In this document: in pieces, positions 1 to 10,500 of the stretch
How positions within the stretch are numbered: position 1 is the first letter of the stretch
Layout of the letters: each line of letters starts with the position of its first letter
Assembly: GCA_034231615.1 (NCBI GenBank)
Contig: CM067315.1
Coordinates: 32,142,191 to 32,206,190 of the forward strand
Reading direction: 5' to 3'
Source: Meghimatium bilineatum
Lineage: Eukaryota; Mollusca; Gastropoda; Stylommatophora; Philomycidae
DNA length: 64,000 nt
Notes under the pieces: model-generated
The model's database searches: none
What the model was told of the DNA's origin: nothing
What the model saw: the letters and a program-made list of their open reading frames with translations, nothing else
Program-made: the position numbers and the translations under genes

Positions 1-490
1 AATAGATGCTCAAGAGCTTACCTGTTCAGAATTAAAGGGATTAATTCATCATCTCTAGCATCATCAACATTATTATCGTTATCACCATCAATCATTATCA
101 CAATTACTATCATCATTATCTTTATAATCATCACTGTAATTATCATCATCATCATCACTTTATTTATTAGCATCATCATTAATACTCACTGTCATCATTA
201 TTATTTTTTATCAATCATTATCATCATCAATCATTATCATCATCAATCATTATCATCATCAATCATTATCATCTTCATAAAGTATTCTCAGCATCCTCCT
301 CCATTATTATCCAAATATGCATCATTATCATTATCATCCATGATTATCATTCCTCATTATCATTCATCATCATATCATAACCCTTATTCATCATCATCAT
401 TATCATCGTTTGTCATCATCATTCATCATTTGTCATCATTATTATCATCATCAATCATTATCATCATCAATCATTATCACAATAACAAAA
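1..490 (+). repeat. ATC/ATT-rich microsatellite, tail of a dispersed repeat
   Basis: The first 40 bases (AAGAGCTTACCTGTTCA) match sequence just before the ATC-rich ends of the dispersed repeat copies at 1890-2785 and 26850-28045. About 440 bases of degenerate TCATTA/TCATCA follow. I read this as the 3' tail of a third copy whose body lies left of the window. The frame at 340-540 is only this repeat translated. Confidence 0.7.
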
Positions 491-924
491 ACAACAGCAT
501 GTTTGATAGACAACAACAAAATATATTAAATAAACGATAACAAACAAATTGTTAGTTAAAGAAGCACATATCGTTTACTTGTTGGTAGACACACAAGTAA
601 GTGTTGGGTTAATGTACATAAACAATCTGAGGCACCTGAGATGTTTGAAATAAATGTTGGCAAAACAAGGCTGAAGGATAAGATTAAAATTGCACATCAA
701 ATTTTAAGATGTAATAATGAACTGAAAATCAATATTTGCTCCATCAATGTTGAAACAATCAGGCGAATGATGATGGCTTTTAGCGTTTTTTTAGACGGCC
801 AGTGTAAAATTTCGAATGAACTATGAGGACATAAAAGGAACTGTTGATACATATAATATTCACGTCTCACATATGATTGCTTGCATGTGCAGGTTTTGTG
901 GAGAAATTGTCTTGCCCGTTTGCA
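491..924. other. unassigned sequence
   Basis: Non-repetitive, AT-rich. A 61-codon frame starts at 641 (+) but has no recognisable domain, splice context or repeat relationship. I see nothing else in it. Confidence 0.4.
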
Positions 925-1090
925 CTAACCCCTCTCGTCTCTGTTGATTAGTTCCAAGGGAGATGCAAAGCCAATTTTCTTGGAAACAAGCAGAACTGCA
1001 GTAGATGCAAGAAGATAGTTTAATACACTATAGATTGCCTTAGGGTCTCCCCTCCGGATTTTCTGTAAGGGTTTACTCTCTTTACCTGAT
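925..1090 (-). other. possible coding exon, unidentified
   Basis: On the minus strand a frame open from 1191 to 925 becomes protein-like after an acceptor-like TTACAG near 1092 or 1060. It contains RRGDPKAIYSVLNYLLAST followed by a hydrophobic stretch, and ends in a stop near a GGTTAGTG sequence that could instead be a weak donor. Its amino acid make-up is unlike the surrounding repeats. The GDP-x-A...L-x-Y pattern faintly recalls CH-like domains of centrosomal or ciliary proteins, but the match is too weak to name a family. If real, it belongs to a gene continuing left of the window, because its phase does not fit the gene at 4.5-11.2 kb. It could equally be an old LINE fragment. Confidence 0.25.
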
Positions 1091-1205
1091 GCAATCCTGT
1101 AAGGCAGTGGCAAGAGCATAATGATGATGATTTGAACCAATGAATACACGCTTTCAAGTTTAGGACTTGAAAATATAAGTGATACAGACATCGGTTAAAA
1201 AACAA

Positions 1206-1500
1206 TTATATGAAAACAAAGTCAGATATGTTTGTTAGGCAGAAAATAACCATACTTGAGTGTAGTTTTACCATAAAAATATGAATTTATTTTCCTAGTA
1301 TTTGTGTGATTTTACTGACCTCTTTTGGGAAAAAGCAGTTGGGGGAAGGAAGTAATTGCTTCACACAACCCCCACCCCCCCAATCCCCATACCATCTAGA
1401 ATCTGCAAACCAGAAGGCCACTGAAATAATGGGACTAACACAAAGATTGCTGATAAATACATCGGTTTTTTAATTGTTTGTGTGTGAATTGGTATATAGT
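1206..1500. other. unassigned, with C-run
   Basis: Single-copy-looking AT-rich sequence with a C-rich run at about 1369-1386. No gene seen. Confidence 0.4.
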
Positions 1501-1525
1501 GAATTTCTGTTATTACACATATATT

Positions 1526-1632
1526 TCGTCGGTCCGTACCAAGTTGTTATTCAACTGTCATATGTTTCCTGTAATATATCGTCGTTCCGTACCACGTTGT
1601 TATTCAACTATAATATGTTTTCTGTAATTGAA
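1526..1632. repeat. two-copy direct repeat (~54 bp), pogo-like relative
   Basis: CGTCGGTCCGTACCAAG and CGTCGTTCCGTACCACG each start a similar block of about 54 bp. The left flank (GAATTTCTGTTATTACA) resembles the inner end of the pogo-like element at 40341-40920, so this may be a decayed relative. Confidence 0.4.
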
Positions 1633-1889
1633 AAAGTAGTTTACTGTGATTAACTGGGCCATGTGATAAATGTGTAACTTGGCCATAAAGTTAACTTAAT
1701 TTAACTAAACGTAGCCATAAGTTACCCCCATTTTGCAACCGGGGTCTGAACTCCTAGATCAGGATGAAAAGAATAGGGTTGTTGCATTTTTTTCGGACAA
1801 TTCGTAGAAGGCGACTAAGAAAGGTTGAGGAATATGCTGATAACCTGTCACATATGAAACAATAAATGTCATAACCTGTCACATGTGAA

Positions 1890-2785
1890 ATAATAAATGT
1901 CACACCTTGTGTCAATTTCTTATTTTTGTCTTCTATCAAATGATGTCCATAGGTGAGGAAGATATGCTGTCAGGTGAGGAAGATATGTTGTCAGGTGAGG
2001 AAGATATGCTGTCAGGTGAGGAAGATATGCTTTCAGGTGAAGAAGATATGCTGTCAGGTGAGAAATAGATGCTGTCAGGTGAGAAAGAGATGCTGTCAGG
2101 TGAGGAGGAGATGCTGTCAGGTGAGGAAGATATGCTGTCAGGTAAGATATGCTGTCAGGTGAGGAAGATATGCTGTCAGGTGAGGAAGATATGCTGTCAG
2201 GTGAGGAAGATATGCTGTCAGGTGAGGAAGATATGCTGTCAGGTGAGGAAGAGATGCTGTCACGTGAGGAAGAGATGCTGTCAGGTGAGGAAGATATGCT
2301 GTCAGGTGTGGAAGAGATGCTGTCACGTGAGGAAGAGATGCTGTCAGGTGAGGAAGATATGCTGTCAGGTGAGGAAGATATGCTGTCAGGTGAGGAAGAT
2401 ATGCTGTCAGGCGAGGAAGAGATGCAGGGCAACAAACATTACAGCTTTATCCTTTTGTGACAAACTTCTAAGTGACGGAAAATGGTTGATGTGCCGTCGT
2501 TGAAGAGGCATCAACAAGTCTGACAGAGAAATTATCAAATTATTGGTCTTGAAGTGTGTGCTGCGCTACTGGCAGGACGTGGTAATTCTGGAATGCTGGC
2601 GTACTAATATGCCTCGTTTTGGGGACTAAACATGCATCCATAAAAACCCCCTACATAACCGTGCCTTTGAGAAAACCAATAGGAACCCGTGTGCTGCCTC
2701 AGTTACAGAACTGAGAACAGCCTGTGATTTTGTCAGAAAAGCTAGGAAATTTTAAGAGCTACCAGCTGAAAGCTAAAGGGGTTAT
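1890..2785 (+). mobile_element. dispersed repeat 'L' (ATC-tailed), copy with 21-bp expansion
   Basis: Sequence on both sides of the 21-bp array aligns by eye with 26850-28045. Shared blocks include CTTCTATCAAATG, GAGATGCAGG, TTTATCCTTTTGTG, CGTGCCTTTGAGA, CTCAGTTACA, CTGTGATTTTGTCAGAAA and AAGAGCTACC. No protein domain is visible, so this is probably a non-autonomous element or the 3' UTR of a retroelement with an ATC-rich tail. Confidence 0.6.
1953..2428. repeat. 21-bp tandem array (~22 units)
   Basis: Monomer contains ATGCTGTCAGGTGAGGAAG, with a few single-base variants and small deletions. The period is seven codons, so several frames stay open (for example a repeated MLSGEED). No start context, splice site or non-repeat coding flank supports translation. 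Confidence 0.95.
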
Positions 2786-2989
2786 TTCATCATAATTATC
2801 TTTAAGTTACATGACCGAAATGTTAAAGTATTGTTAAGTATTCAATAGATCTTCACTGCACTATAAATAGCGAACTGTTTACATGTTTACGTAGCTGACG
2901 TCACGGATTTCCGTGTAACACTAGTCAAATCGATGGATGTCGTTTCGTCAGATCTCTCAACGCAGACGAGAATTTTTGAGAATCACAAC

Positions 2990-3490
2990 TGCTGCATATG
3001 CTAATTTTACCATAATTCTAAATACTAATTCTAACCCTAACACTAACCCTAATCCTAATTATAACACTAATTCTATCACACACTGCACATGCTAATGTTA
3101 CCATAATTCTAAATACTGATTCTAACCCTAATCCTAATTCTAACCCTAATTATATCACACGCTGCACATGCTAATGTTACCATAATTCTAAATACTAATT
3201 CTAACCCTAACCCTAATCCTAATTATAACCCTAATTATATCACACGCTGCACATGCTAATGTTACCATAATTCTAAATACTAATTCTAACCCTAATCCTA
3301 ATTATAACCCTAATTCTATCACACGCTGCACATGCTAATGTTACCATAATTCTAAATACTAATTCTAACCCTAACCCTAATCCTAATTATAACCCTAATT
3401 ATATCACACGCTGCACATGCTAATGTTACCATAATTCTAAATACTAATTCTAACCCTAATCCTAATTATAACCCTAATTCTATCACACGC
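2990..3490. repeat. ~83-bp tandem array with telomere-like CCCTAA units
   Basis: Six units of about 79-84 bp start at CTGCACATGCTAATGTTACC. Each contains runs such as TAACCCTAACCCTAATCC, which are CCCTAA hexamers with point variants. Units differ in the number of hexamers. This is interstitial telomere-like sequence, not a chromosome end. Confidence 0.9.
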
Positions 3491-3639
3491 TGCACATGAA
3501 CAATCACACTGGAAAGGTTAGGTAATACCTCTCAGTAGAATAAAACTAGAACAAAAGTCACAGTGAAGACCCAAAATAAAGATCAGCCGTATTCATTTCT
3601 TACATACGCTAATTCTTTTGACATTTTTTAGTCAAATTA

Positions 3640-3745
3640 GCTATATGTTTAACTTAGCCATATAAAATAACTTTTGCTTAACTTAACCATATAAAATAAC
3701 TTTTGCTTAACTTAGCCATATAAAATAACTTTTGCTTAACAATGT
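3640..3745. repeat. 29-bp tandem repeat, 3 copies
   Basis: Three near-identical units built around CCATATAAAATAACTTTTGC, separated by TTAACTTAG or TTAACTTAA. Confidence 0.9.
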
Positions 3746-3789
3746 GTCAATTTTGTTTACCTTAACTAATATGTTAACTTTGTGTAAAA

Positions 3790-4280
3790 CAAGACCATCT
3801 TCACTGTTGTAGTTTCTTTCTTAGGCATTAGTTAACATTACAAGACCATCTTCACTGTTGTGTTTCTTTCTTAGGCATTAGTTAACATTACAAGACCATA
3901 TTCACTGTTGTGTCTCTTTCTTAGGCATTAGTTAACATTACAAGACCATCTTCACTGTTGTGTTTCTTTCTTGGACATTAGTTAACATTACAAGACCATC
4001 TTCACTGTTGTGTTTCTTTCTTAGGCATTAGTTAACATTACAAGACCATATTCACTGTTGTGTTTCTTTCTTAGGCATTAGTTAACATTACAAGACCATA
4101 TTCACTGTTGTGTTTCTTTCTTAGGCATTAGTTAACATTACAAGACCATATTCACTGTTGTGTTTCTTTCTTAGGCATTAGTTAACATTACAAGACCATA
4201 TTCACTGTTGTGTTTCTTTCTTAGGCATTAGTTAACATTACAAGACCATATTCACTGTTGTGTTTCTTTCTTAGGCATTA
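3790..4280. repeat. 50-bp tandem array (~10 units)
   Basis: Unit starts CAAGACCATCTTCACTGTTG and ends GTTAACATTA. Copies differ mainly at ACCATC/ACCATA. The array continues directly into the 10-bp array at 4281. Confidence 0.97.
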
Positions 4281-4490
4281 GTTAACATTAGTTAACATTA
4301 GTTAACATTAGTTAACATTAGTTAACATTAGTTAACATTAGTTAACATTAGTTAACATTAGTTAACATTAGTTAACATTAGTTAACATTAGTTAACATTA
4401 GTTAACATTAGTTAACATTAGTTAACATTAGTTAACATTAGTTAACATTAGTTAACATTAGTTAACATTAGTTAACATTAGTTAACATTA
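4281..4490. repeat. 10-bp tandem array GTTAACATTA x21
   Basis: Twenty-one uninterrupted, identical copies of GTTAACATTA. The monomer equals the last ten bases of the neighbouring 50-bp unit, so the array is a secondary expansion of it. It ends two bases from the stop codon of the exon at 4492-4673. Confidence 0.98.
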
Positions 4491-4491
4491 C

Positions 4492-4673
4492 TTAACTAAG
4501 ACAGAGGACAACTTCACACATTTTCTGAGCTTGTCGCTCCAAAGATTTGGATCTTTTCTTCGAGATTTTATCATTTTTCTCAGATGTCATGACAAGGTCA
4601 AGGATGTCCTTCGACGAGAAGTATTTCCTTTTAGTCAAGAATTTTGGTCTTGGAAGCGATGCTGATGACAATG
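4492..4673 (-). CDS. terminal coding exon of the large uncharacterised gene
   Basis: Inferred last coding exon of the gene whose giant exon is 11220-7569. A minus-strand acceptor (TTTTTTTTATGTCAACAG) ends at 4674, with a TTTACTAAATT branch-site-like sequence about 44 nt upstream. The exon starts with CA, which completes the codon left by the donor at 7569 (G+CA, Ala), and stays open for 60 residues to TAA at 4494-4492. The tail is basic (KNDKISKKRSKSLERQAQK) and ends CEVVLCLS. The sequence is non-repetitive although it sits between satellites. The alternative, a separate 63-residue frame starting at ATG 4683, would ignore the good splice context. The joining is inference and needs RNA evidence. 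Confidence 0.6.
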
Positions 4674-4725
4674 CTGTTGACATAAAAAAAATACTTTATT
4701 AATTAAATACGAATTTAGTAAATAA
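4674..4725 (-). other. predicted splice acceptor and branch site
   Basis: On the minus strand: branch-like TTTACTAAATT near 4712-4721, a T-rich tract, and CAACAG ending at 4674. This would close the 2,895-nt intron that starts at 7568. Confidence 0.6.
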
Positions 4726-4788
4726 ACAATTTATAAGCATTCAATATCGTTCGCACTAAATCTCTCGTGTGACAGGACAATGATCTTA

Positions 4789-4982
4789 CCAGACATCCAA
4801 CAGCATATAGTCTATAGATGTATTTCTCAACCTACCAGACATCCAACAGCATATAGTCTATAGATGTATTTCTCAACCTACCAGACATCCAACAGCATAT
4901 AGTCTATAGATGTATTTCTCAACCTACCAGACATCCAACAGCATATAGTCTATAGATGTATTTCTCAACTTACCAGACATCC
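4789..4982. repeat. 46-bp tandem repeat, ~4 copies
   Basis: Units start ACCAGACATCCAACAGC and contain ATATAGTCTATAGATG. They lie in the predicted intron. Confidence 0.95.
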
Positions 4983-5203
4983 AAATTTTTATATTTTAAT
5001 TAATTAATATATAGAGATATTCAATACTATGTAAAGTTGTAAACAACATTAAAAGAAATTGAGTTTCTTAAAAGATTAAAAAAATCCTTTTTTTATTATT
5101 AATGGGAGCTTTGAGTTTGACACAATTACCTGAATGTTCAGGAGTGAGTGCCGAAATGAGCAAGTAGGTAGGTAGTTAATGAGTTTGCCTCTCTTTTGGA
5201 GAG

Positions 5204-5295
5204 GCGTGCCCCTTTCAACCAGCGGACAAAGTCCAATTAGGTTATATCAGGACACACTACCATAAAATATTAGAGGTAACAAAGACCCCATCAAC
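5204..5295 (+). repeat. dispersed repeat 'P' (ACGCTTCTTTCAACC... type), fragment
   Basis: TTTCAACCAGCGGACAAAG followed by GTCCAATTAGGTTAT matches the pattern at 28502-28625 (+) and, inverted, 33180-33308. It is diverged and carries no coding signal. Confidence 0.4.
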
Positions 5296-5401
5296 TAGGT
5301 TTGAGAGGACATTATTAATTAAATGAGCAAGTAAACCCCGCTAATCGATTTATAATCAACTTTATACAGGAAACGGGAAGAGTCTGGGTGCCATTTGAAA
5401 T

Positions 5402-5449
5402 TGCTTGGCGTGTCAAGTGGCACGCGTGCCATAGGTTGCCGACCCCTGG
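5402..5449 (-). mobile_element. hAT-like terminal sequence
   Basis: Read on the minus strand it begins CAGGGGTCGGCAACCTATGG, followed by a GC-rich inner palindrome. CAGGGGT(C/G)GGCAA is typical of hAT-type terminal inverted repeats. The partner terminus was not located. Confidence 0.35.
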
Positions 5450-5689
5450 TTTAGGATTTGGAGAGTTGTGTTTCACATAACTAACCCCCCCCCTCCCCCA
5501 ACCATAATACATTTATATTTATAAATGATAAACATAAACTGATATACATGGCTAAATGAAATAATCAAATAGGTACACATTTCAAACAAGAACCCAAAAC
5601 TCCTAATAGATCGCAAGCATATACAGTGAGCGTTTCTTCTTGTGGAAGCCTGATAGTATTTCATATTGATATTTAAATTTGTCCCACAA

Positions 5690-6055
5690 AGTTGGTAATT
5701 GCTTCTCAACATATTACGCACTGCTGCCAACAACTGCCAAAAAAAATCAGGGATCCCTCCTTGTTTAATTATGTCCAAACAAAATTGTATGTGCCCCCCC
5801 CCTTCCCAAAGAAAAAATAATAATATTTTTCTTTAGCAGAAAGAGGACAAAAACAACGACATATTTCTTTTTCAGATTTTAGACGATTGGTTCAAACTCA
5901 AATAATTTTATTTTTATATATCTGTGCACAAATATGTATTATTACTGCCAACTTTTGTCAATCCATCCCATCTTGTCAACAACTCAAACTTTCATACCCC
6001 CACTCCTCCCCCCCCCCCAATTGTTGACGTAATTTTGGGATAGCCTCTGAGTGTT
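5690..6055 (+). repeat. C-tract dispersed repeat 'Q'
   Basis: CTCCTTGTTTAATTATG, a C-run, then AAAGAAAAAATA aligns by eye with 33440-33560. The right part (C-run, then GACGTAATT and CCTCTGAGTG) resembles 51300-51360. I infer a non-autonomous element with C-rich segments at both ends. It lies in the intron. Confidence 0.4.
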
Positions 6056-6152
6056 GAAGTCTAGGTTTGAAATATAACTCTAGGGACACCCCTCTAAAAT
6101 GTATTCACAAGAGGATATCACCAGTATTGTTCATAATTCCTGGGGAAACAAA

Positions 6153-6312
6153 CACAATCTTGGATCAGCAGCAGTTATTGCTCTGACTTCATAATCCGGT
6201 ATCCGAGGTTCAATTCCCACATCCTAGATCAACCAGACAAAGGAAATGGGTATCCAGTTTTAAGTGAAAGTAATGTCCCCGAGCAATGATGCTGATAACA
6301 TCACCCCTAGTG
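6153..6312 (+). mobile_element. old tRNA-derived SINE remnant
   Basis: GAGGTTCAATTCCC matches a pol III B box, preceded at tRNA-like spacing by a poor A box. An unclassified tail and an A-run at 6320-6330 follow. Confidence 0.4.
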
Positions 6313-6361
6313 TTCAATAAAAAAAAAAAACCAATATATGCGTATTTATCATATTTCTTCA

Positions 6362-6470
6362 CCAATCAATAAACCGGTAACCTTTCGGGGTTGTAGGGGT
6401 ACCACATTGGATGCTTTAGGACACAGAGTCCCCCAGCGAATTCTATCCTCAGCGATGCATACCATATTTC
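6362..6470 (-). pseudogene. 3' end of an RTE-like LINE (TGAT-tailed)
   Basis: The minus strand matches the 3' ends at 45290-45522 (+) and 40021-40216 (-). It decodes to RIRW-type C-terminal residues before VVPL, then CCCCGAAAGG and an ATTGATTG-type tail. Only about 100 bp remain. Confidence 0.6.
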
Positions 6471-6540
6471 TTAATACATCTCAAATGTGTGGGGCAAGTG
6501 TTACATTTATACCTTTTAATGTATCTCTTATTGCGATTAA

Positions 6541-6838
6541 AGGTAAAGGTAGGTCCCATGGCATCTGTCGTCGGAGATAAAGATAACTCTTCATGTACTA
6601 AGCCGCAGCAACTATTAGGTGGTGTGGCCAGTTCCCTTACTTGCTGTTTTTTTTACCTTCCCTAACTCAAGCGTCAGGTACTCATTTACAGCTGAGTCGA
6701 TTGGAGGAGTGGTCGTGTCAAGTGAGAAATCACAACCCAGATTTTTTTTCTTTATGTCCGGACGTGGTTTCGAACCTGGCACGCTGTAACCAGATGATAG
6801 CAAGCTAGCTCACTATACACTAGGCTACCACGCTCCTC
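6541..6838 (-). mobile_element. SINE-I copy (tRNA-derived)
   Basis: On the minus strand: A-box-like TAGCCTAGTGTATAGTG, B box GGTTCGAAACC, then CTTGACACGACCACTCC and TAGTTGCTGCGGCTTAG. The same order is found at 40486-40785 in the opposite orientation. It lies in the predicted intron. Confidence 0.8.
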
Positions 6839-6894
6839 AATTTGCTTGATTTTAAGTTCGCTACATCAGAGGACATGCCTATCACAATAATTAA

Positions 6895-7508
6895 GATCGT
6901 GGCTCCAAGGACGTAGATATGATCTCTTCAAGGGTGATGGGGGTTCACCTAAAATCACAATAATTAAGATTTTGGCTTCAGGGCCATAGATATGATCACG
7001 GGGGGGGGGGATAACCTAAAGGAAAAAAAACACATTTCCTTCGTGTGTATTTATGCATCAGATAGTTCTTTTTGATGAAAAATGTGATTCCCTTTTTGTA
7101 AAAATTACTGGGTGTGGGAGAGTTATGTGCCAGCCTTTTCGCCAAGTTTCTAGTACTAACAGGTCATGTTCAGCAGAAGTAGAAAATGTCGGGTCAGTGG
7201 TACAAATAAATCGGTAAATTAAGATGGTGTAAAAAGAGTTGGCGTGTAAAAAAGAATATCCGGGCGTAAAGCCAAAGGTAGACCAAGAAAACTGTGGATA
7301 GAAAACATCATGAAAACCTTGAAAAATCATGGACTAAATGCAACCACGGCGACACATCTGGCCTTGGAACGACAGCTTAAGCTCCCACCCCTACGCTTAT
7401 CGGCAAGTGTGAACCATCATTCACCTGGGGATATACAATAGTGTAAAAGTGATTTGCGAATTGGGTAAGTTTGAACAGCCCAACCACATCCCCCTTATCT
7501 ACGGGCCT
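6895..7508 (+). mobile_element. GGCCGTAGATA-type MITE-like element 'M', with internal LINE piece
   Basis: Two left-end-like sequences are present (GGACGTAGATATGATC at 6909; GGGCCATAGATATGATC at 6978). A G-run, the family signature TTTCTAGTACTAACAGGTCATG at about 7145 and the right end CTTATCTACGGGCC (7495-7508) follow. A LINE C-terminus (7256-7442) sits between signature and right end, so I infer a nested insertion or a composite. Confidence 0.55.
7256..7442 (+). pseudogene. LINE C-terminal fragment
   Basis: An open plus-strand frame decodes to GRPRKLWIENIMKTLKNHGL, then A..HLALERQ, ending in TAG near 7442. G-R-P-[RK]-x-x-W followed by an A-x-x-R block is the usual C-terminal pattern of RTE-like LINE proteins. 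There is no RT core upstream, so this is a 5'-truncated relic lying antisense in the intron of the host gene. Confidence 0.55.
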
Positions 7509-7560
7509 TCGTAGTTCATATAATCCTGCCACCACGATCTCCAATATTAATTTGTGAGCT

Positions 7561-7573
7561 AACCTTACCTTTC
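7561..7573 (-). other. predicted splice donor
   Basis: On the minus strand GAAAG|GTAAGG, with the exon ending at 7569. This is a near-consensus donor after one base of a codon (phase 1). The frame continues 17 codons past it to a stop at 7516 without protein-like character. Confidence 0.7.
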
Positions 7574-10500
7574 AATGTTTTCAAGGGATGTAAGCTGTTA
7601 CCGTTGGGTTCTGCTTGTACAAAATTGCCGTTATTGTAGAACTTCGACCCAAATTCTAAGCCACATCTGTTGTTCGACTTTTCAAGGTTACTCGCTTCTT
7701 CAAATCGATGTTCATTACCTATAATATCCTCATTGTTGCTGTCAGAGTAAGTACTATAAGGTTCAAAGTTCAAAGATGATTTAACGTAACATCTATCCGT
7801 GCTGAAATTATGCTCAATATTGACGGTTGTATCGTTTGACAGAACAGACTCTAAGCTGTCTTTGCTGTACGTCTTGTCATACAGACACGTGTCTTGAAAT
7901 GAGTTTCCACTGTTGAGGAAAAGATTGTGATTATTCAAAGAGGAACGCTTGTCTGTGTATGAAAAAAAGTCGAAAACTTCGTCCTGTGACACATATCTGG
8001 TGGGGGTTACGATAATGGAGGAGATACTCGATGCAGACCGAGCTTTTGAAGAGACTTCAGATATTTTTGAGTTGCTCTCAACCGTTGCTGACTTACTTGT
8101 ACCCCATGAGCTACACGACTGAGTGCTGTACACACTGGATGAATCGCTAAGAATGCTATCCATTGGTAAAGGTTGACTATCGAAGCCAGCGTAAAGCTTT
8201 CGCCTTGGTCTCCCTAAAGATGGAGGGATCCTTGGAGCAGACTCCCAAGTGGAATCTAGAATTGATGTGAGAGAACTGGAAATTGAGGAATCGAGAGCAC
8301 CAGCGTACGTATTTTGTGTTAATTTTGGTTCTGCATGTATCTGTCTGTGAAAAGGTAACACGTGAATCAGATTCGTATCTGGGTGTCTTTGTTGAGCATG
8401 TTTTGATGAGGGGGCAGATTTACTTCTTTTGCGGTTTTCACAAGGTCTTCCGTGCGCGTATTCTGGATGTACCCAAATTCTATTTCTATTTGGTAAGCAT
8501 CTAGATCCGTTTTTGCGTCTCCGATATTGGTCATGAGTTGATAATACATCCTTAACTCCACAGCCCTGACAGTGAAGAGTTACTCTTGAATTAGAACGCC
8601 TCGATGATTGTCCTTTACTTGACATATTATAATTGCTGGCAACACTGCTTTCGTCGACTCTGCTTTGAAGTCCTTGTTGACTTTGGTTACTGAAGGACAG
8701 TTTAAGCTGACCAGGTAATGGATGTAGAGGAGATCGAAGAATTGTATGTCTCATATACGGAATTGTATTGGAAGACTCACTAGACGTGAGAACATATTTG
8801 TCCGAAGTCGTGCAAGAGACACTTGCATTGTGAGATGTACTACTGTCAGAATCTGAATACATTTCATGTGTCTTTTCATTTTTCTGGTGATGATTTTTCT
8901 GAACTTTTTTTATGGATGCTTGAGTGTTTTCCTTTTTTCCATATATTGGCTGTGTTAGGTTAGTTTTGGCAGAGTTATGGCTTTGACACGAGTAGAAACT
9001 ACCAAAGGATGAGTTTAGATGGCTGCTCGATAAGTTGGCAACTCGAAGTCCTCGAACTTGCGATTCTGGCGTAGTAAAGATGCCACTTGTGACCGATTCT
9101 GTAGAGGTATCTTTGACATTGTGCTTGTTACATAATTTAATACTTTGGTTATGAGTGAAACTTCTAAAATCATCATCATCCTCATCTTCTAAAAGAGTTA
9201 AATCAGACATACTACGTGTTGCCAACATGAATGAACGTCTCTTGAGTTTTCGAACCTCTTCTTCCAAGTTTGCATTGCTAATTTTCGAGCACTCTTGACT
9301 GGTGATGCCGGATGTGGGACTTTCACTATCTTTCCCAGAATGCGGTACGGTTAATTTATCTGTGAGAAATCGACTCTCATGATAAAGAAATGACGTGCTA
9401 TTGATTACTGTATTACTGATGTCGTTTTTATTGCTGTTTCTGTTCTCTGGGTGTTTACAAAAATCTCTTTCTAACAGCCACACGTCAGGAATACCCGCAG
9501 ACGCTAGTCTGAATGAAAGATGTTTGGTATCATTTCTGTCTAGGCTGCTAGCTTGAGAGTGTAGCTTGCGATCTACGCTAGAAAACGAAGATTCTTCATT
9601 GCTGATTACTTTGGAGGTGCTTTTACTTGTTCCATAGCTGCGAGATATCCCAGATCGAGTATGACATAGCTCTTGCTGATCTGAGATCATTATTTTTGGA
9701 CAAGGTTCTGATATCTTAGTCTTGAAATTTTGGAAATGTTTACTGCAATTCGAAATACTGTCAGCATTAGCAACTTTTCGTGTGGCTACATCGAAATATT
9801 CGAAAGAACGTGTGAGATCAGGAATGCTAGAACAATGTGTTGCTAATTTCAGAGAATTTCGTTTGTAACAGAGAGTAGATTCAGAGTTTTCCGTTGGAAC
9901 TTCTCTCTGGTGTTTGCCATCTTTGATAACATCATAATCACTACATTTGTTGATGGTATTCGCATTTTTTGGTGCCTGTGATTGGAAGTCATTTGTACTT
10001 TCTTGAAGGTCCATGCATGCATCTTTCTTATCATGCGGTACTGATGAACAATACTGGGTATTGACATCAAGGGACTGACAGTTCTTGCTGTCTGTTAATT
10101 TACTTGCATAATTTGTATACATACGCGAAATTCGTTCTGATGTCTGCCGTAAATTTGATGTGTACTCCGATGCAGAAATGCTGTGCAATTCTGGCAGCGA
10201 TTCTTCGTCCATCTGAATACATTTTATATTCTGTGGCCTGATGCCTGAACAATTATCTTCATGCACTGAAATAAGAGAACTCTTTATCTGTGGTTGTGAT
10301 TCAATCTTCTCTGATATAGTATGCTGTTTCAAAGAATCTTGTTGCGATTTCTCAGTATTTATGACCTTTTGATGGTTTATTTCTGCGGTGATATTAGATT
10401 GTTTGATTCCACTATTGCTGAATTGTCCAGTAGGATTCCCTTTATGAAGAACACGATGTTCGACTTTTGAATTTAACGAAGATGCTAGAATGTGCGCACT

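Noticed and set aside
1920-2503. Ser/Asp-rich and Gly/Glu-rich frames in both strands
   Set aside because: 21-bp array read in all frames.
8283-10070. Frames opposite to or overlapping the large exon (8283 plus; 8561 and 10070 minus)
   Set aside because: Shadows of the giant coding exon in other frames.
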